A stretch of 32,825 nt of DNA from Gammaproteobacteria bacterium (GCA_029263725.1 JAJUFS010000012.1:1-32825), one strand, 5' to 3'; shown: positions 24,252 through 32,705, numbered from the stretch's first letter. The notes: generated by a model from the letters alone, not told the origin. Translations and numbers: made by a program.

Positions 24252-24326
24252 GGGAAGGGAAGAAGAAGGAAGAAGGAAGGAGGGAGAAGGATGACGCTCT
24301 CGGTCTTCTTCCTTCTCCCTTCTTCC
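24250..24326. repeat. Polypurine/polypyrimidine inverted repeat between gspF and fabH
   Basis: A 42-nt all-purine run (24250-24291) is followed, 12 nt later, by a 23-nt all-pyrimidine run (24304-24326). GGAAGGAGGGAGAAGGA (24275-24291) pairs with TCCTTCTCCCTTCTTCC (24310-24326), 17 bp with one G.T wobble. It sits between two convergent genes and probably works as the transcript end for both, although there is no clean U-run. The strand bias also makes it a candidate for triplex (H-DNA) formation. Confidence 0.7.
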
Positions 24327-24329
24327 GGT

Positions 24330-25295
24330 TCAGAACCTGATCAGCGCAGAGCCCCAGGTAAAGCCGCCGCCGAAGGCTTCCAGCAGCAGCGTCTGGCCAC
24401 GCTGGACGCGGCCCTCGCGCACGGCGACGTCCAGCGCCATCGGCACGGAGGCGGCCGAGGTGTTGCCATGCTCGTGGATGGTGACGATGACGCGCTCCAT
24501 CGGCATCTTCAGCTTGCGCGCCGTGCCTTCGATGATGCGGATGTTGGCCTGGTGAGGAATCAGCCAGTCGATCTCGTCCGCGGACATGTCGTTGGCTTCC
24601 AGCGTCTCCTCGACGATGCGTCCCAGCGTGGTCACGGCGACCTTGAAGACTTCGTTGCCCTTCATCTGCACGAAGTCGGTGCCGGACTTCAGATCAGCGA
24701 AACCGCGCGACACGCCAGAGGGGAAGTACAGCAGGTCCTTGTACTTGCCATCGGCGTGCAGGTGCGTGGAAATCACGCCCGGCTCTTCCGAGGCTTCGAG
24801 GATCACGGCGCCCGCGCCATCACCGAACAGCACGCAGGTGGTGCGGTCGCTCCAGTCGATGATGCGCGACAGCGTTTCCGCGCCGACGACCAGCGCGCGC
24901 TTCGCGTTGCCGGTCTTGATGAACTTGTCGGCAATCGACAGCGCGTAGATGAAACCGGTGCACGCCGCCTCGATGCCCATGGCCATGCAGCCGTGGATGC
25001 CGAGACGATCCTGCAGCAGCACGCCCATGTTCGGGAAGACGAGATCCGGCGTGGTCGTGCCGACGATGATCATGTCGATGTCGGCCGGCTCGATGCCCGC
25101 CATCTCGATGGCGTTGCGCGCGGCCTTCTCGCAGAGGTCCAGCGTGGTCTCGCCATCGGATGCGATGTGGCGTTCCTGGATACCCGTGCGCTCGCGGATC
25201 CATTCGTCGCTGGTCTCGACCATCTTTTCGAGATCCTTGTTCGTCAGCACCTTCTCGGGAAGGAACCGACCCGTGCCTGCAATTCTCGAGTACAT
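24330..25295 (-). CDS. fabH: Beta-ketoacyl-ACP synthase III
   Basis: A 321-residue condensing enzyme that joins acetyl-CoA (or a related acyl-CoA) with malonyl-ACP to start fatty acid synthesis. The catalytic triad is visible as Cys112 in EAACTGF, His248 in PHQAN and Asn278 in HGNTSAAS. The N-terminus ([17 protein letters not shown]) and C-terminus ([16 protein letters not shown]) are family standard. It overlaps plsX by one base (TGATG). It is the last gene on this strand, so the usual downstream fabD and fabG are missing from this locus. Confidence 0.98.
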   Translation of the reverse strand: MYSRIAGTGRFLPEKVLTNKDLEKMVETSDEWIRERTGIQERHIASDGETTLDLCEKAARNAIEMAGIEPADIDMIIVGTTTPDLVFPNMGVLLQDRLGIHGCMAMGIEAACTGFIYALSIADKFIKTGNAKRALVVGAETLSRIIDWSDRTTCVLFGDGAGAVILEASEEPGVISTHLHADGKYKDLLYFPSGVSRGFADLKSGTDFVQMKGNEVFKVAVTTLGRIVEETLEANDMSADEIDWLIPHQANIRIIEGTARKLKMPMERVIVTIHEHGNTSAASVPMALDVAVREGRVQRGQTLLLEAFGGGFTWGSALIRF

Positions 25296-26332
25296 CAGAC
25301 CGCCTGCTGTTGTTGTCTGCCGCCGACGTGCGTCTCCAGCAATGCGCTGATCCGCGTCGGAACCTGTTTCTCCACCTCAAGCATCGCGATGCGAATGGCA
25401 TTGGCAAATGCGACGGAATCGGCGCTGCCGTGCGACTTGATGAGGATGCCCTTGAGCCCCACGAGGCTCGCGCCATTGTAGCTGCGCGGGTCGAGACGGC
25501 GCTTGAGCGCGCGCAATACCGGCATGGAGATGGCGCCCTGCACCTTGGTCAGCGCATTGCGGCTGAATTCCTCGCGAATGCGCAGGTTGATCATCCTTGA
25601 GAGGCCTTCCATCGCCTTCAGCGTGACGTTGCCGACGAAGCCGTCCGTGACGACCACGTCGACGCGGCCGTTGAAGATGTCCGTGCCTTCGACGAAGCCG
25701 ATGTAGTTCAGCGAGCTCTGGTTGAGCAGCTTGGCCGCCTGCTTGACGGTCTCGTTGCCCTTGATCTCTTCCTCGCCGATGTTGAGCAGGCCGACCGTCG
25801 GGCGCGGGATGTTGTAGATCGCCTGCGCGACCACCGAACCCATGATCGCGAACTGGTACAGATGCTCGGGCGAGCAATCCGAGTTCGCGCCAAGGTCGAG
25901 CATGTGGGTATGCCCGGCCTGCGAGGGAATCGCGGAGATGATCGCCGGCCGGTCGATGCCCGGCAGCGTCTTCAGCACGAAGCGGCCCGTGGCCATCAAC
26001 GCGCCCGTATTGCCCGCGCTGACGCAGGCCTCGGCGGCGCCATCCTTCACCAGGTTGATGGCGACGCGCATCGAGGAATCCTTCTTGCCGCGCAGCGCCT
26101 GCGACGGCGGCTCATGCATTTCCACCACTTCGGAAGCGTGATGGATGCGCAGCCGGTCGCGCAGCCGCGCGGGAAGTCCGCGCAGATGTTCTTCGAGCAG
26201 TTCCTGGCGGCCGACGAGAATCAGCGTCAGATGCTCATACTTTTTCGTCATCTCAATGGCAGCGGGGACCACGGAAGTCGGTCCGTGGTCCCCGCCCATT
26301 GCGTCCAGAGAGATGGTGATGGGTTTCGCCAT
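25295..26332 (-). CDS. plsX: Phosphate acyltransferase PlsX
   Basis: A 345-residue enzyme that makes acyl-phosphate from acyl-ACP, the first step of the PlsX/PlsY route to phosphatidic acid. The N-terminus [14 protein letters not shown] is diagnostic, followed by [25 protein letters not shown] and [18 protein letters not shown] chose ATG at 26332, which has GGGGGTG about 9 nt upstream, over an in-frame GTG four codons earlier. It is 55 bp after rpmF, with a weak hairpin (26359-26374) between them. Confidence 0.97.
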   Translation of the reverse strand: MAKPITISLDAMGGDHGPTSVVPAAIEMTKKYEHLTLILVGRQELLEEHLRGLPARLRDRLRIHHASEVVEMHEPPSQALRGKKDSSMRVAINLVKDGAAEACVSAGNTGALMATGRFVLKTLPGIDRPAIISAIPSQAGHTHMLDLGANSDCSPEHLYQFAIMGSVVAQAIYNIPRPTVGLLNIGEEEIKGNETVKQAAKLLNQSSLNYIGFVEGTDIFNGRVDVVVTDGFVGNVTLKAMEGLSRMINLRIREEFSRNALTKVQGAISMPVLRALKRRLDPRSYNGASLVGLKGILIKSHGSADSVAFANAIRIAMLEVEKQVPTRISALLETHVGGRQQQQAV

Positions 26333-26387
26333 GCGGCAACTCACCCCCAGTCTGTTGCGGGAGTTTTCACTCCCATCCGGTCAGTTC

Positions 26388-26576
26388 TTATTCGTCTTCG
26401 AAGACCTTGGTGGCGATGACCTTGCGGCCGCGATAGTAGCCATCCGGACCGACGTGATGACGCAGGTGCGCCTCGCCGGTCACCGGGTCACGCGAAACGG
26501 TCGGAGCCTTGAGCGCATCGTGCGCACGACGCATGCCGCGACGGGAAGGGCTCTTGCGACTTTTCTGAACAGCCAT
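26388..26576 (-). CDS. rpmF: 50S ribosomal protein L32
   Basis: A 62-residue ribosomal protein with the typical [22 protein letters not shown] start and [18 protein letters not shown] end. It lacks the zinc-binding cysteines, so it is the C-minus form found in enteric bacteria. GAGGT lies 8 nt before the ATG, overlapping the region just after the yceD stop. It is 9 bp from yceD. Confidence 0.98.
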   Translation of the reverse strand: MAVQKSRKSPSRRGMRRAHDALKAPTVSRDPVTGEAHLRHHVGPDGYYRGRKVIATKVFEDE

Positions 26577-26585
26577 GGTGTTACC

Positions 26586-27119
26586 TCAATCAGGTTTGTC
26601 TTGTTTCAGTTTCTTCAACACGGCAAAGGGATTTTCCCGTTCCGCGATGTCGAATTCCTCCAACGCCCCGGTACTCATCTTCGAGGCGCGTTCGCCGCAA
26701 TCGGCGACGTTCTCATGCATCGGCACCGCCGGCATGGCGAGCAGCAGCTCGTCCTCGAGCAGGATGGCGAGATCGATCTCGCCGTTTTCATCCATGAAGA
26801 CGGGATCCAGCGACGCCGGCAGCCTGCTCGCGCCTTCGTCATCGCTGACCACTGCGAGCATGATGTCGCTTTGCAACGGCAGCTCGACGGGCTCCATGCA
26901 ACGCTGGCAGATGGCGCTGACGCGGGCTGCCACCTCCCCGTGCAGGACGAGGCGTTTCGCCTCGTCGCGCCCGGCCCGCAATGTCCAGCGCGCCGTCGCC
27001 GGCGCCGCCAGCACGTCCGCGAGCCGCGGCATGCGGGTGGTATCCAGTTCACCGGAAAGTTCCGTCGCCTGGGATGCAAGCCGGAGCGGATCGAAACGCG
27101 TGAGCGGACCGGTCAACAT
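26586..27119 (-). CDS. yceD: YceD family protein (DUF177), 23S rRNA accumulation protein
   Basis: A 177-residue protein. The family has the motif CQRCMEP (Cys-x2-Cys, here near residue 71) and the C-terminal stretch NGEIDLAILLEDELLLAMPAVPMHENV, ending in NPFAVLKKLK. E. coli YceD is needed for normal 23S rRNA levels and is co-transcribed with rpmF, as here. The start aligns with the family N-terminus (GPLTRFDPLRLASQ against LPLTLDPVRTAQ of E. coli). A very good sigma-70 promoter ends only 9 nt before this ATG and no Shine-Dalgarno fits, so the message may be nearly leaderless. Confidence 0.93.
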   Translation of the reverse strand: MLTGPLTRFDPLRLASQATELSGELDTTRMPRLADVLAAPATARWTLRAGRDEAKRLVLHGEVAARVSAICQRCMEPVELPLQSDIMLAVVSDDEGASRLPASLDPVFMDENGEIDLAILLEDELLLAMPAVPMHENVADCGERASKMSTGALEEFDIAERENPFAVLKKLKQDKPD

Positions 27120-27128
27120 AAGCGCGGA

Positions 27129-27158
27129 ATTCTACTTGCCGTCCCATTTGGGTGTCAA
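27129..27158 (-). promoter_or_regulatory. Sigma-70 promoter of the yceD-rpmF-plsX-fabH operon
   Basis: Read on the minus strand, TTGACA (27153-27158) is followed by an 18-nt spacer and TAGAAT (27129-27134). This is the best promoter match in the window. The predicted start falls about 27122-27123, only 3-4 nt before the yceD ATG at 27119. Confidence 0.75.
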
Positions 27159-27196
27159 AGCGTTTGTTGACAAAGACGCTGTCCAAATCCTTGTTT

Positions 27197-27225
27197 TTGC
27201 TTGATTCTGTGCGGCCGATTAGGAT
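27197..27225 (+). promoter_or_regulatory. Possible maf promoter
   Basis: TTGCTT (27197-27202), a 17-nt spacer and TAGGAT (27220-27225) would start transcription near 27232, about 20 nt before the maf ATG. The region is divergent from the yceD promoter. Confidence 0.45.
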
Positions 27226-27251
27226 TGCCGCCCCGCTTCCAGGAGACGCCC

Positions 27252-27827
27252 ATGACGCTCGTGCTCGCCTCGACCTCCCCTTACCGCCGCGAACTGCTGA
27301 CCCGGCTCGGCATTCCCTTCGATGTCGCCGCACCCCGCGTCGATGAGGGCCGTCTTGCCGGCGAGACCGCGGAAGCCATGGTTTCCCGCCTGGCGCAGGC
27401 CAAGGCCGAGGCAGTGGCAAGGGGACTGGGCAAGGGCCTCGTGATCGGCTCCGACCAGGCCGCCGTGCTGGGCGGCGTGGTCCTCGGCAAGCCGGGAAAT
27501 TACGACACGGCGGTATCGCAACTGGAAGCCGCCGCGGGGCGCACGGTTCGCTTCCTCACCGCGGTCTGCGTGGTGGATGCCGCCACCGGCCGCCAGGAGC
27601 AGGCGCTGGACGAGACCGTGGTGCGCTTCCGCGACCTTGATCGCGCCGAGATCGAGCGCTACGTGGAGCGCGAGCAGCCCTTCGACTGCGCCGGCAGCTT
27701 CAAGGTGGAGGGACTGGGCATCAGCCTGTTCGAAAGCGTGCAGAACAATGACCCGACCGGCCTGCAGGGGCTGCCGCTGATCGCCACCGCCCGCCTGCTG
27801 CGGAGCTTCGGCCTGCAGCTGCCCTGA
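27252..27827 (+). CDS. maf: Maf family nucleotide pyrophosphatase (YceF-type)
   Basis: A 191-residue house-cleaning pyrophosphatase; the YceF branch acts on 7-methyl-GTP. The N-terminal STSPYRRELLTRLG is the family signature, Asp68 in GSDQAAVLGG is the probable catalytic residue, and FKVEGLGISLFE and LQGLPL close the family pattern. STSPYR and SDQ followed by a GKPG motif favour YceF over the dTTP/UTP-specific YhdE branch. AGGAG (27241-27245) lies 6 nt before the ATG at 27252, which rules out the earlier in-frame start. Its TGA is directly abutted by the stop of the convergent phosphatase gene. Confidence 0.93.
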   Translation: MTLVLASTSPYRRELLTRLGIPFDVAAPRVDEGRLAGETAEAMVSRLAQAKAEAVARGLGKGLVIGSDQAAVLGGVVLGKPGNYDTAVSQLEAAAGRTVRFLTAVCVVDAATGRQEQALDETVVRFRDLDRAEIERYVEREQPFDCAGSFKVEGLGISLFESVQNNDPTGLQGLPLIATARLLRSFGLQLP

Positions 27828-28496
27828 TCAGCCGGTGCGCTGCACGGCGCCGGAGAGATACGCCGGCAGCGCGCGGATGTCGTCCAGCAGGCCCAGCGGG
27901 CGGTGCGGCTCGAGGTGCTCGCGAGCGTGGGCGCCATAGGTGACGCCGATGCTCGGCATGCCGATGCGCGCCGCCATCTCGAGGTCATAGCTGGTATCGC
28001 CGATCATCAACCCCTCGCCGGGTTCCAGCCCGAGATCATCGAGAATCTCCCGCAGCATCTGCGGATCCGGCTTGGAGGCCGTGTCCTCGGCACAACGGGT
28101 GACATCGAAGAAGCGTTTCAGCCCGGTTTCCTCCAGCCCGCGGCGCAGCCCGTTCCGGCCCTTGCCGGTCGCCACCGCCAGGAACAGCCCCTGGTCACGC
28201 AGCTCCGCCAGCACATCCGCGACCCCCGGAAACAACGGCTGCACCTCGCCGGTCGCGCGAAAGAAATGTTCCCGGTAGGCGGCCACGAAACTGCCGAAGG
28301 CATCCTGGCCGGCGGCCGGGACGATGCTCATGAAGGCGCGTTCCAGGCTGAGGCCGATGACATGGCGGACCTTGTCCGCGGCGGGCACGTCCAGCCCCGC
28401 GTCGGCGGCCGCGGCCTGCACGCAGCGGATGATGTGGGCGGCCGAATCCACCAGCGTGCCGTCCCAGTCGAAGATGACGACGCGACAGGGATTCAT
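27828..28496 (-). CDS. HAD-superfamily phosphatase (Gph-like)
   Basis: A 222-residue HAD hydrolase. Motif I is FDWDGTLVDS (nucleophile Asp10, Asp12), motif II is VATGKGRNGL, motif III is the Lys in SKPDPQML, and motif IV is MIGDTSYDLEMA. A helical cap (about residues 18-85) marks subfamily IA, close to phosphoglycolate phosphatase and similar sugar-phosphate phosphatases. The exact substrate cannot be told. It overlaps rluC by 4 bp (ATGA) and is therefore coupled to it, an arrangement seen also in pseudomonads. The start at 28496 fits the motif I position. Confidence 0.92.
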   Translation of the reverse strand: MNPCRVVIFDWDGTLVDSAAHIIRCVQAAAADAGLDVPAADKVRHVIGLSLERAFMSIVPAAGQDAFGSFVAAYREHFFRATGEVQPLFPGVADVLAELRDQGLFLAVATGKGRNGLRRGLEETGLKRFFDVTRCAEDTASKPDPQMLREILDDLGLEPGEGLMIGDTSYDLEMAARIGMPSIGVTYGAHAREHLEPHRPLGLLDDIRALPAYLSGAVQRTG

Positions 28497-29455
28497 CGTT
28501 CCAGCCTCTCCAGCACCGCCCGCAGGTCGTGGTCCAGCGGTGCGTTGACGTCGACGCGGTTGTGATTGTCCTGCCACTCGAAGCCGATCGAGGCGGCGTG
28601 CAGGAACAGCCGCTTCAGCCCCAGCTTGCGGAAGGCGCGGTTGGCGTCGCGGTCGCCGTACTTGTCGTCTCCCAGCAAGGGGTGACCGAGGTGCGCCGCC
28701 TGCACGCGAATCTGGTGGGTGCGGCCGGTCTTGATGTCGACCTCCATCAGCGTGGCGCCGCGGAAATACTGGATGGGCCGGAACAGGCTGACCGCCTCCT
28801 TGCCCTGCTCGCTCACGTCCACCATGCGCTCGCCGCCATGCAGCTGCTGCTTGCGCAGGGTGAGCCGGATTTCCTCGCGGCGCTCGCTCCAGCTGCCGGC
28901 CACCAGGGCGAGATAACGCTTCTCGACCTGCCCTTCCCTCAACAGCTCGTGCAGCCGCCGCAGGGCGCTGCGCTTCTTGCACAGGACGAGCACCCCGCTG
29001 GTCTCGCGGTCGAGGCGATGCGCCAGCTCCAGGAACGGCGCATCTGGCCGCGCCGAGCGCATCGCCTCGATCACCCCGAAACTGAGGCCGCTGCCGCCAT
29101 GCACCGCCATCCCGGCCGGCTTGTTGAGCACCACCACGCGGTCATCCTCGAACAGGATGCGGCCCTCCAGCTCCCGGCGGGCGCGCTGCGGCGGCGGGGC
29201 CGGAGCGCTTTCCGCCGGTTCCGCCTGGCGCACCGGCGGGATGCGCACCTTGTCGCCGGCGCGCACCCGGTACTGGGCCTTGATGCGCCCGCCGTTGACC
29301 CGCACCTGGCCGGTGCGCAGCAGCCGGTAGATGTGGGTGCGGGGCACGCCCTTGAGGTGCCGCACCAGGAAATTGTCGATGCGCTGATCGTCATCTTCCT
29401 CGCCGGCCTCGACGATTCGGGCGCGCCCTTCATAACCTGTGGATGGCTGGTTCAT
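28493..29455 (-). CDS. rluC: 23S rRNA pseudouridine synthase RluC
   Basis: A 320-residue synthase that makes pseudouridines at 955, 2504 and 2580 (E. coli numbering). An S4 RNA-binding domain (about residues 24-85: RIDNFLVRHLKGVPRTHIYRLLRTGQVRVN) precedes the catalytic domain with Asp149 in AHRLDRETSG, and GRTHQIRVQAAHLGHPLLGDDKYG. The N-terminus aligns with E. coli RluC, so ATG at 29455 is right although no Shine-Dalgarno precedes it; an AT-rich upstream stretch is shared with the rne promoter. It diverges from rne, as in other gammaproteobacteria. Confidence 0.96.
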   Translation of the reverse strand: MNQPSTGYEGRARIVEAGEEDDDQRIDNFLVRHLKGVPRTHIYRLLRTGQVRVNGGRIKAQYRVRAGDKVRIPPVRQAEPAESAPAPPPQRARRELEGRILFEDDRVVVLNKPAGMAVHGGSGLSFGVIEAMRSARPDAPFLELAHRLDRETSGVLVLCKKRSALRRLHELLREGQVEKRYLALVAGSWSERREEIRLTLRKQQLHGGERMVDVSEQGKEAVSLFRPIQYFRGATLMEVDIKTGRTHQIRVQAAHLGHPLLGDDKYGDRDANRAFRKLGLKRLFLHAASIGFEWQDNHNRVDVNAPLDHDLRAVLERLER

Positions 29456-29462
29456 TTAATAA

Positions 29463-29492
29463 TTGATTCAGTAACTTATCGTTTGCTAAGAT
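29463..29492 (+). promoter_or_regulatory. rne: Predicted rne promoter
   Basis: TTGATT (29463-29468), an 18-nt spacer and TAAGAT (29487-29492). The predicted start near 29498-29500 gives an rne leader of about 367 nt, very close to the 361 nt leader known for E. coli rne. Confidence 0.65.
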
Positions 29493-29497
29493 GCCGC

Positions 29498-29619
29498 GGC
29501 ACCGGGTGACCGTGTGGCCAGGCGTCAAGGGACGCCGCCAACCGTGCCCGAGGCCGGCGAGAGAGCCGGTATTGGAACAGATCGTTGGGTGGGCCCGTCA
29601 AGCAAACCGGGCCCTTTTT
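29498..29619 (+). ncRNA. Structured RNA element in the rne leader (or small RNA)
   Basis: Directly after the predicted start the RNA can fold into a closed domain: GGCAC (29498-29502) with GTGCC (29544-29548), enclosing TGGC/GCCA (29515-29518, 29537-29540) and GGCGTC-AAGG-GACGCC (29521-29536). A second hairpin CCGGC/GCCGG follows (29554-29569), then an intrinsic-terminator-like hairpin (29591-29619). By position it matches leaders that let RNase E control its own mRNA (rne5 of enterics and the rne-II motif of other gammaproteobacteria); I did not align it with either. If the terminator works it would make an RNA of about 120 nt. Confidence 0.55.
29591..29619 (+). terminator. Intrinsic-terminator-like hairpin inside the rne leader
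   Basis: GGGCCCG (29591-29597) pairs with CGGGCCC (29608-29614) around a 10-nt loop and is followed by TTTTT (29615-29619). It lies about 247 nt before the rne start codon, in the transcribed leader, so it could attenuate rne or define a short RNA. A further hairpin (GCGCT/AGCGC with CCATGC-TTC-GCATGG inside, 29674-29705) follows in the leader. Confidence 0.7.
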
Positions 29620-29821
29620 ATGAACCGCCGCGCGCCGCCCTGAAAGATCGGGCTGGCCACCGCGGCACACGATGCGCTCCCATGCTTCGCATGGTCACGT
29701 AGCGCCGAAGTAAGACAGGCAGGATTCCCCGCAGCCGCCGCCGGATGCGAAGTACAAGCAACAACCGCGGCAGCGCGACCACAGGCGGAAACCTTGTCCC
29801 CTGGCCGAAAAGCGGCACGCG

Positions 29822-29860
29822 TGATCCTGTGCAGACAGTAATGGGGCGTCTGCAGGATCA
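29822..29860 (+). promoter_or_regulatory. rne: Hairpin covering the rne Shine-Dalgarno
   Basis: TGATCCT (29822-29828) and GCAGAC (29831-29836) pair with AGGATCA (29854-29860) and GTCTGC (29848-29853): 13 bp with a 2-nt bulge and an 11-nt loop. The Shine-Dalgarno AGGA (29854-29857), 8 nt before the ATG, is fully inside the stem. Confidence 0.7.
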
Positions 29861-29865
29861 ACAAC

Positions 29866-32640
29866 ATGAAGAGAATGCTCATCAATGCAACTCAACCGGA
29901 AGAGTTGCGTGTGGCCATGGTGGACGGCCAGAAACTTTACGACCTCGATATCGAAGTCCCCTCCCGCGAACAGAAAAAGGCCAACATATACAAGGGCCGC
30001 ATCACCCGCATCGAACCTTCCCTGGAAGCCGCCTTCGTCGACTACGGCTCCGAGCGCCACGGCTTTCTGCCCCTCAAGGAAATCTCCCGCAGCTACTTCC
30101 GTGACGGTGCGCCCGAAACCGGCCGCATCAACATCAAGGACGTGCTGCGCGAGGGCCAGGAAGTCCTGGTGCAGGTCGAGAAGGAAGAGCGCGGCAACAA
30201 GGGCGCGGCGCTGACCACGTTCATCAGCCTGGCAGGCCGCTTCCTGGTGCTGATGCCCAACAACCCGCGCGCCGGCGGCGTCTCCCGCCGCATCGAGGGC
30301 GATGATCGCGAGGAAATTCGCGAGGCGCTCGCGCAGCTGAACATTCCGAACGGCATGGGCGTGATCGTGCGCACCGCCGGCGTGGGCCGCAGCATCGAAG
30401 AACTGCAGTGGGATCTCGACTACCTGATCACCATCTGGGAAGCGATCCGGAAGGCCGAGTCCGAGAAGAGCGCACCCGTGCTCATCTACCAGGAATCCAA
30501 CGTCATCATCCGCGCGCTGCGTGACTACCTGCGCTCGGACGTGGGCGAGATCCTGGTCGACGACCCGAAGATCTTCGAGCAGGCCAGGGCGTTCATGGAA
30601 TCCGTGATGCCGCACAACCTGTCGCGGCTGAAGATGTACCAGGACCGCGTGCCGCTGTTCACACGCTTCCAGATCGAATCGCAGATCGAATCCGCCTTCC
30701 GCCGCGAAGTGCGCCTGCCCTCAGGCGGCGCGCTGGTGATCGACCACACGGAAGCGCTGGTCGCCATCGACATCAACTCCTCGCGCTCCACCAAGGGCGG
30801 TGACATCGAGGAAACCGCGCTGTCCACCAACCTGGAAGCCGCCGACGAGATCGCCCGCCAGCTGCGCCTGCGCGACATGGGCGGCCTCATCGTCATCGAC
30901 TTCATCGACATGATGAGCAACCGCAACCAGCGCGCCGTCGAGGAGCGCCTGCGCGAGGCCCTGAAGATGGACCGCGCCCGCGTGCAGCTGGGCCGCATTT
31001 CCCGCTTCGGTCTGCTGGAAATGTCCCGCCAGCGCCTGCGTCCTTCGCTGGGCGAATCCAGCCAGCAGGTCTGCCCGCGCTGCCACGGCGAGGGCCGCAT
31101 CCGTGGCGTCGAGTCGATGTCACTGTCCGTGCTGCGCCTGATCCAGGAAGAGGCCATGAAGGAGCGCACCGCCCGCGTCGTGGCGCAGCTGCCGGTCGAG
31201 GCCGCCACCTTCCTGCTGAATGAGAAGCGGGACGTGATCGTCGGCATCGAGGAGCGCTGCAAGGTCGAGATCGTGCTCGTCCCCAATCCCAACCTGGAAA
31301 CGCCGGACTACGAGATCCTGCGCCAGCGTGCCGACGAGGTCGCCGGCGAGATCCGCCGCCCCAGCTACGAGCTCGCCGAATCGGAAGACAAGGCGGTGCT
31401 GCCGAGCTACCTCTCCAACGAAGGCCAGAAGACGGTCGAGGAGCCGGTGGTCAAGTCGCTGGCGCCCACGACCCCCGCCCCCGCTCCGGTGGTTCGCGCC
31501 GAACCGCGTCCAGCGGCACCCGGCCTGCTGACCCGCCTGTGGCGCTTCCTGTTCGGCGACGGCGAGACGGTGGAGGAAGCCAAACCCAGGACCCGCAAGC
31601 CCGCGCAGCGCAGCGGCCGCGGCCGTGATACGCGGCGCGACGACAAGGCGCGTTCCAGCCGCCGTCGTGGCGGCGGCCGCCGCGACGAGTCGCGCGACGA
31701 GGCCCAGGAGCCGCGTGCCGCCAAGCCGCAGCAGCAGAAGCCCGCGCGTGAAGCGCGCGAGGAGAAGGCGCCCGCAGAAGCGCAGGCGCAGCCGTCCGCT
31801 CCCGCCGCCGCGCAGGAAGAGGCCAACGCCGAAGCTCGCCGCAGCACCCGCCGTGGCCGCCGTGGCGGCCGCCGTCGCCGTCGTGGCGGTGGTGAACAGG
31901 CCGCAGCAGGCGCCGAGCAGCAGCAGGCGCAGACTGCGGAGCGCCCCGCAGCCCCGGCCGCGGAGCGTCCGGCGCCGCAGCCGCAGGCCGGGAAGCCCGC
32001 CCAGGAGACGGCTTCCGCCGCCAACGGCGATGCCGCAGCCATGGAAACCCCGCGCCCGGTGGCCACGCCTCGCGCCGAGCCGCCGCGCCCCGTCTCGAAC
32101 GGCGCCATCCGCCCGGTCGAAATCCCGCGCGGTCCGCGCCCGGAGGCCGTACAGCCGCCGGCCGACGACGTGCCGGCAGTGAAGGACGCAGCGGAAGCGG
32201 CGGTCGAACCTGCCGCGCAGCCGGTTGAAGCCGCCACGGAAGCCGCCCCTGCCGAAGCCGTGAGCGAAACGCCTCCGGCCATCGAGGAAACCGTACCGGT
32301 GGGTGCCGAAGACGCGGCGGAAGCCGTCAGCAGCGAACCCGCGGAACCGGCAGCGACCGAGCCTGTCGCCGAAGCCGCAGCGCAGGAGCCGGCCGTGCCC
32401 GCCACTGAAACCGTGGAGCAGGAAACGACCGAAACCGTGGCTGCAAGCGAGGAGCCGGCGGAAGCCGAAAGCGCCGACAGCCACAACGGCGCGGCCAAGC
32501 CCGCGCCTGCGGCCAGCCCGGCAGTGCGCTCCGCCGAGGAAGTGCTGCGTCGCCTGCAGGCGCTGCGCGAAGCCAACGAAGGACTCGTGAAGGTGGAAAC
32601 GCGCCGCGACGACAACACGCCGACCGGCTCGGACAACTGA
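29866..32640 (+). CDS. rne: Ribonuclease E
   Basis: A 924-residue endoribonuclease, the core of the RNA degradosome. The start [17 protein letters not shown] is identical in form to E. coli. The S1 domain is at about residues 38-120, the DNase I-like catalytic domain has Asp302 (AIDINSS) and Asp345 (VIDFIDM), and the Zn-link CPRCHG (Cys403, Cys406) joins the dimers; all sit one residue before the E. coli positions. A short amphipathic segment [12 protein letters not shown] (about 553-564) is a likely membrane-targeting helix. Two Arg-rich RNA-binding tracts follow (about 574-610 and 657-676), then about 220 residues rich in Ala, Pro and Glu, and a final helix near [14 protein letters not shown]. 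The scaffold part is disordered and partner sites are not identified. Confidence 0.98.
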   Translation: MKRMLINATQPEELRVAMVDGQKLYDLDIEVPSREQKKANIYKGRITRIEPSLEAAFVDYGSERHGFLPLKEISRSYFRDGAPETGRINIKDVLREGQEVLVQVEKEERGNKGAALTTFISLAGRFLVLMPNNPRAGGVSRRIEGDDREEIREALAQLNIPNGMGVIVRTAGVGRSIEELQWDLDYLITIWEAIRKAESEKSAPVLIYQESNVIIRALRDYLRSDVGEILVDDPKIFEQARAFMESVMPHNLSRLKMYQDRVPLFTRFQIESQIESAFRREVRLPSGGALVIDHTEALVAIDINSSRSTKGGDIEETALSTNLEAADEIARQLRLRDMGGLIVIDFIDMMSNRNQRAVEERLREALKMDRARVQLGRISRFGLLEMSRQRLRPSLGESSQQVCPRCHGEGRIRGVESMSLSVLRLIQEEAMKERTARVVAQLPVEAATFLLNEKRDVIVGIEERCKVEIVLVPNPNLETPDYEILRQRADEVAGEIRRPSYELAESEDKAVLPSYLSNEGQKTVEEPVVKSLAPTTPAPAPVVRAEPRPAAPGLLTRLWRFLFGDGETVEEAKPRTRKPAQRSGRGRDTRRDDKARSSRRRGGGRRDESRDEAQEPRAAKPQQQKPAREAREEKAPAEAQAQPSAPAAAQEEANAEARRSTRRGRRGGRRRRRGGGEQAAAGAEQQQAQTAERPAAPAAERPAPQPQAGKPAQETASAANGDAAAMETPRPVATPRAEPPRPVSNGAIRPVEIPRGPRPEAVQPPADDVPAVKDAAEAAVEPAAQPVEAATEAAPAEAVSETPPAIEETVPVGAEDAAEAVSSEPAEPAATEPVAEAAAQEPAVPATETVEQETTETVAASEEPAEAESADSHNGAAKPAPAASPAVRSAEEVLRRLQALREANEGLVKVETRRDDNTPTGSDN

Positions 32641-32655
32641 CCGATCCCGCCACCC

Positions 32656-32692
32656 AAAAAAGGAAACCCGCCATGATGGCGGGTTTCTTTTT
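32656..32692. terminator. Bidirectional intrinsic terminator after rne
   Basis: An A-run (32656-32661), GAAACCCGCC (32663-32672), loop ATGAT and GGCGGGTTTC (32678-32687) with TTTTT after it. It lies between rne and the convergent phosphatase gene and can serve both. Confidence 0.95.
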
Positions 32693-32705
32693 GCCTGCGG
32701 TTCCC

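Noticed and set aside
29491-29643. Possible leader peptide (51 codons) in the rne leader
   Set aside because: Its ATG overlaps the predicted -10 box, so it would not be in the transcript, and there is no Shine-Dalgarno.
31120-32484. 454-codon open frame opposite the rne 3' half
   Set aside because: Mirror of the Ala/Pro/Arg-rich coding sequence; its Gly/Arg/Phe-rich product has no domain.
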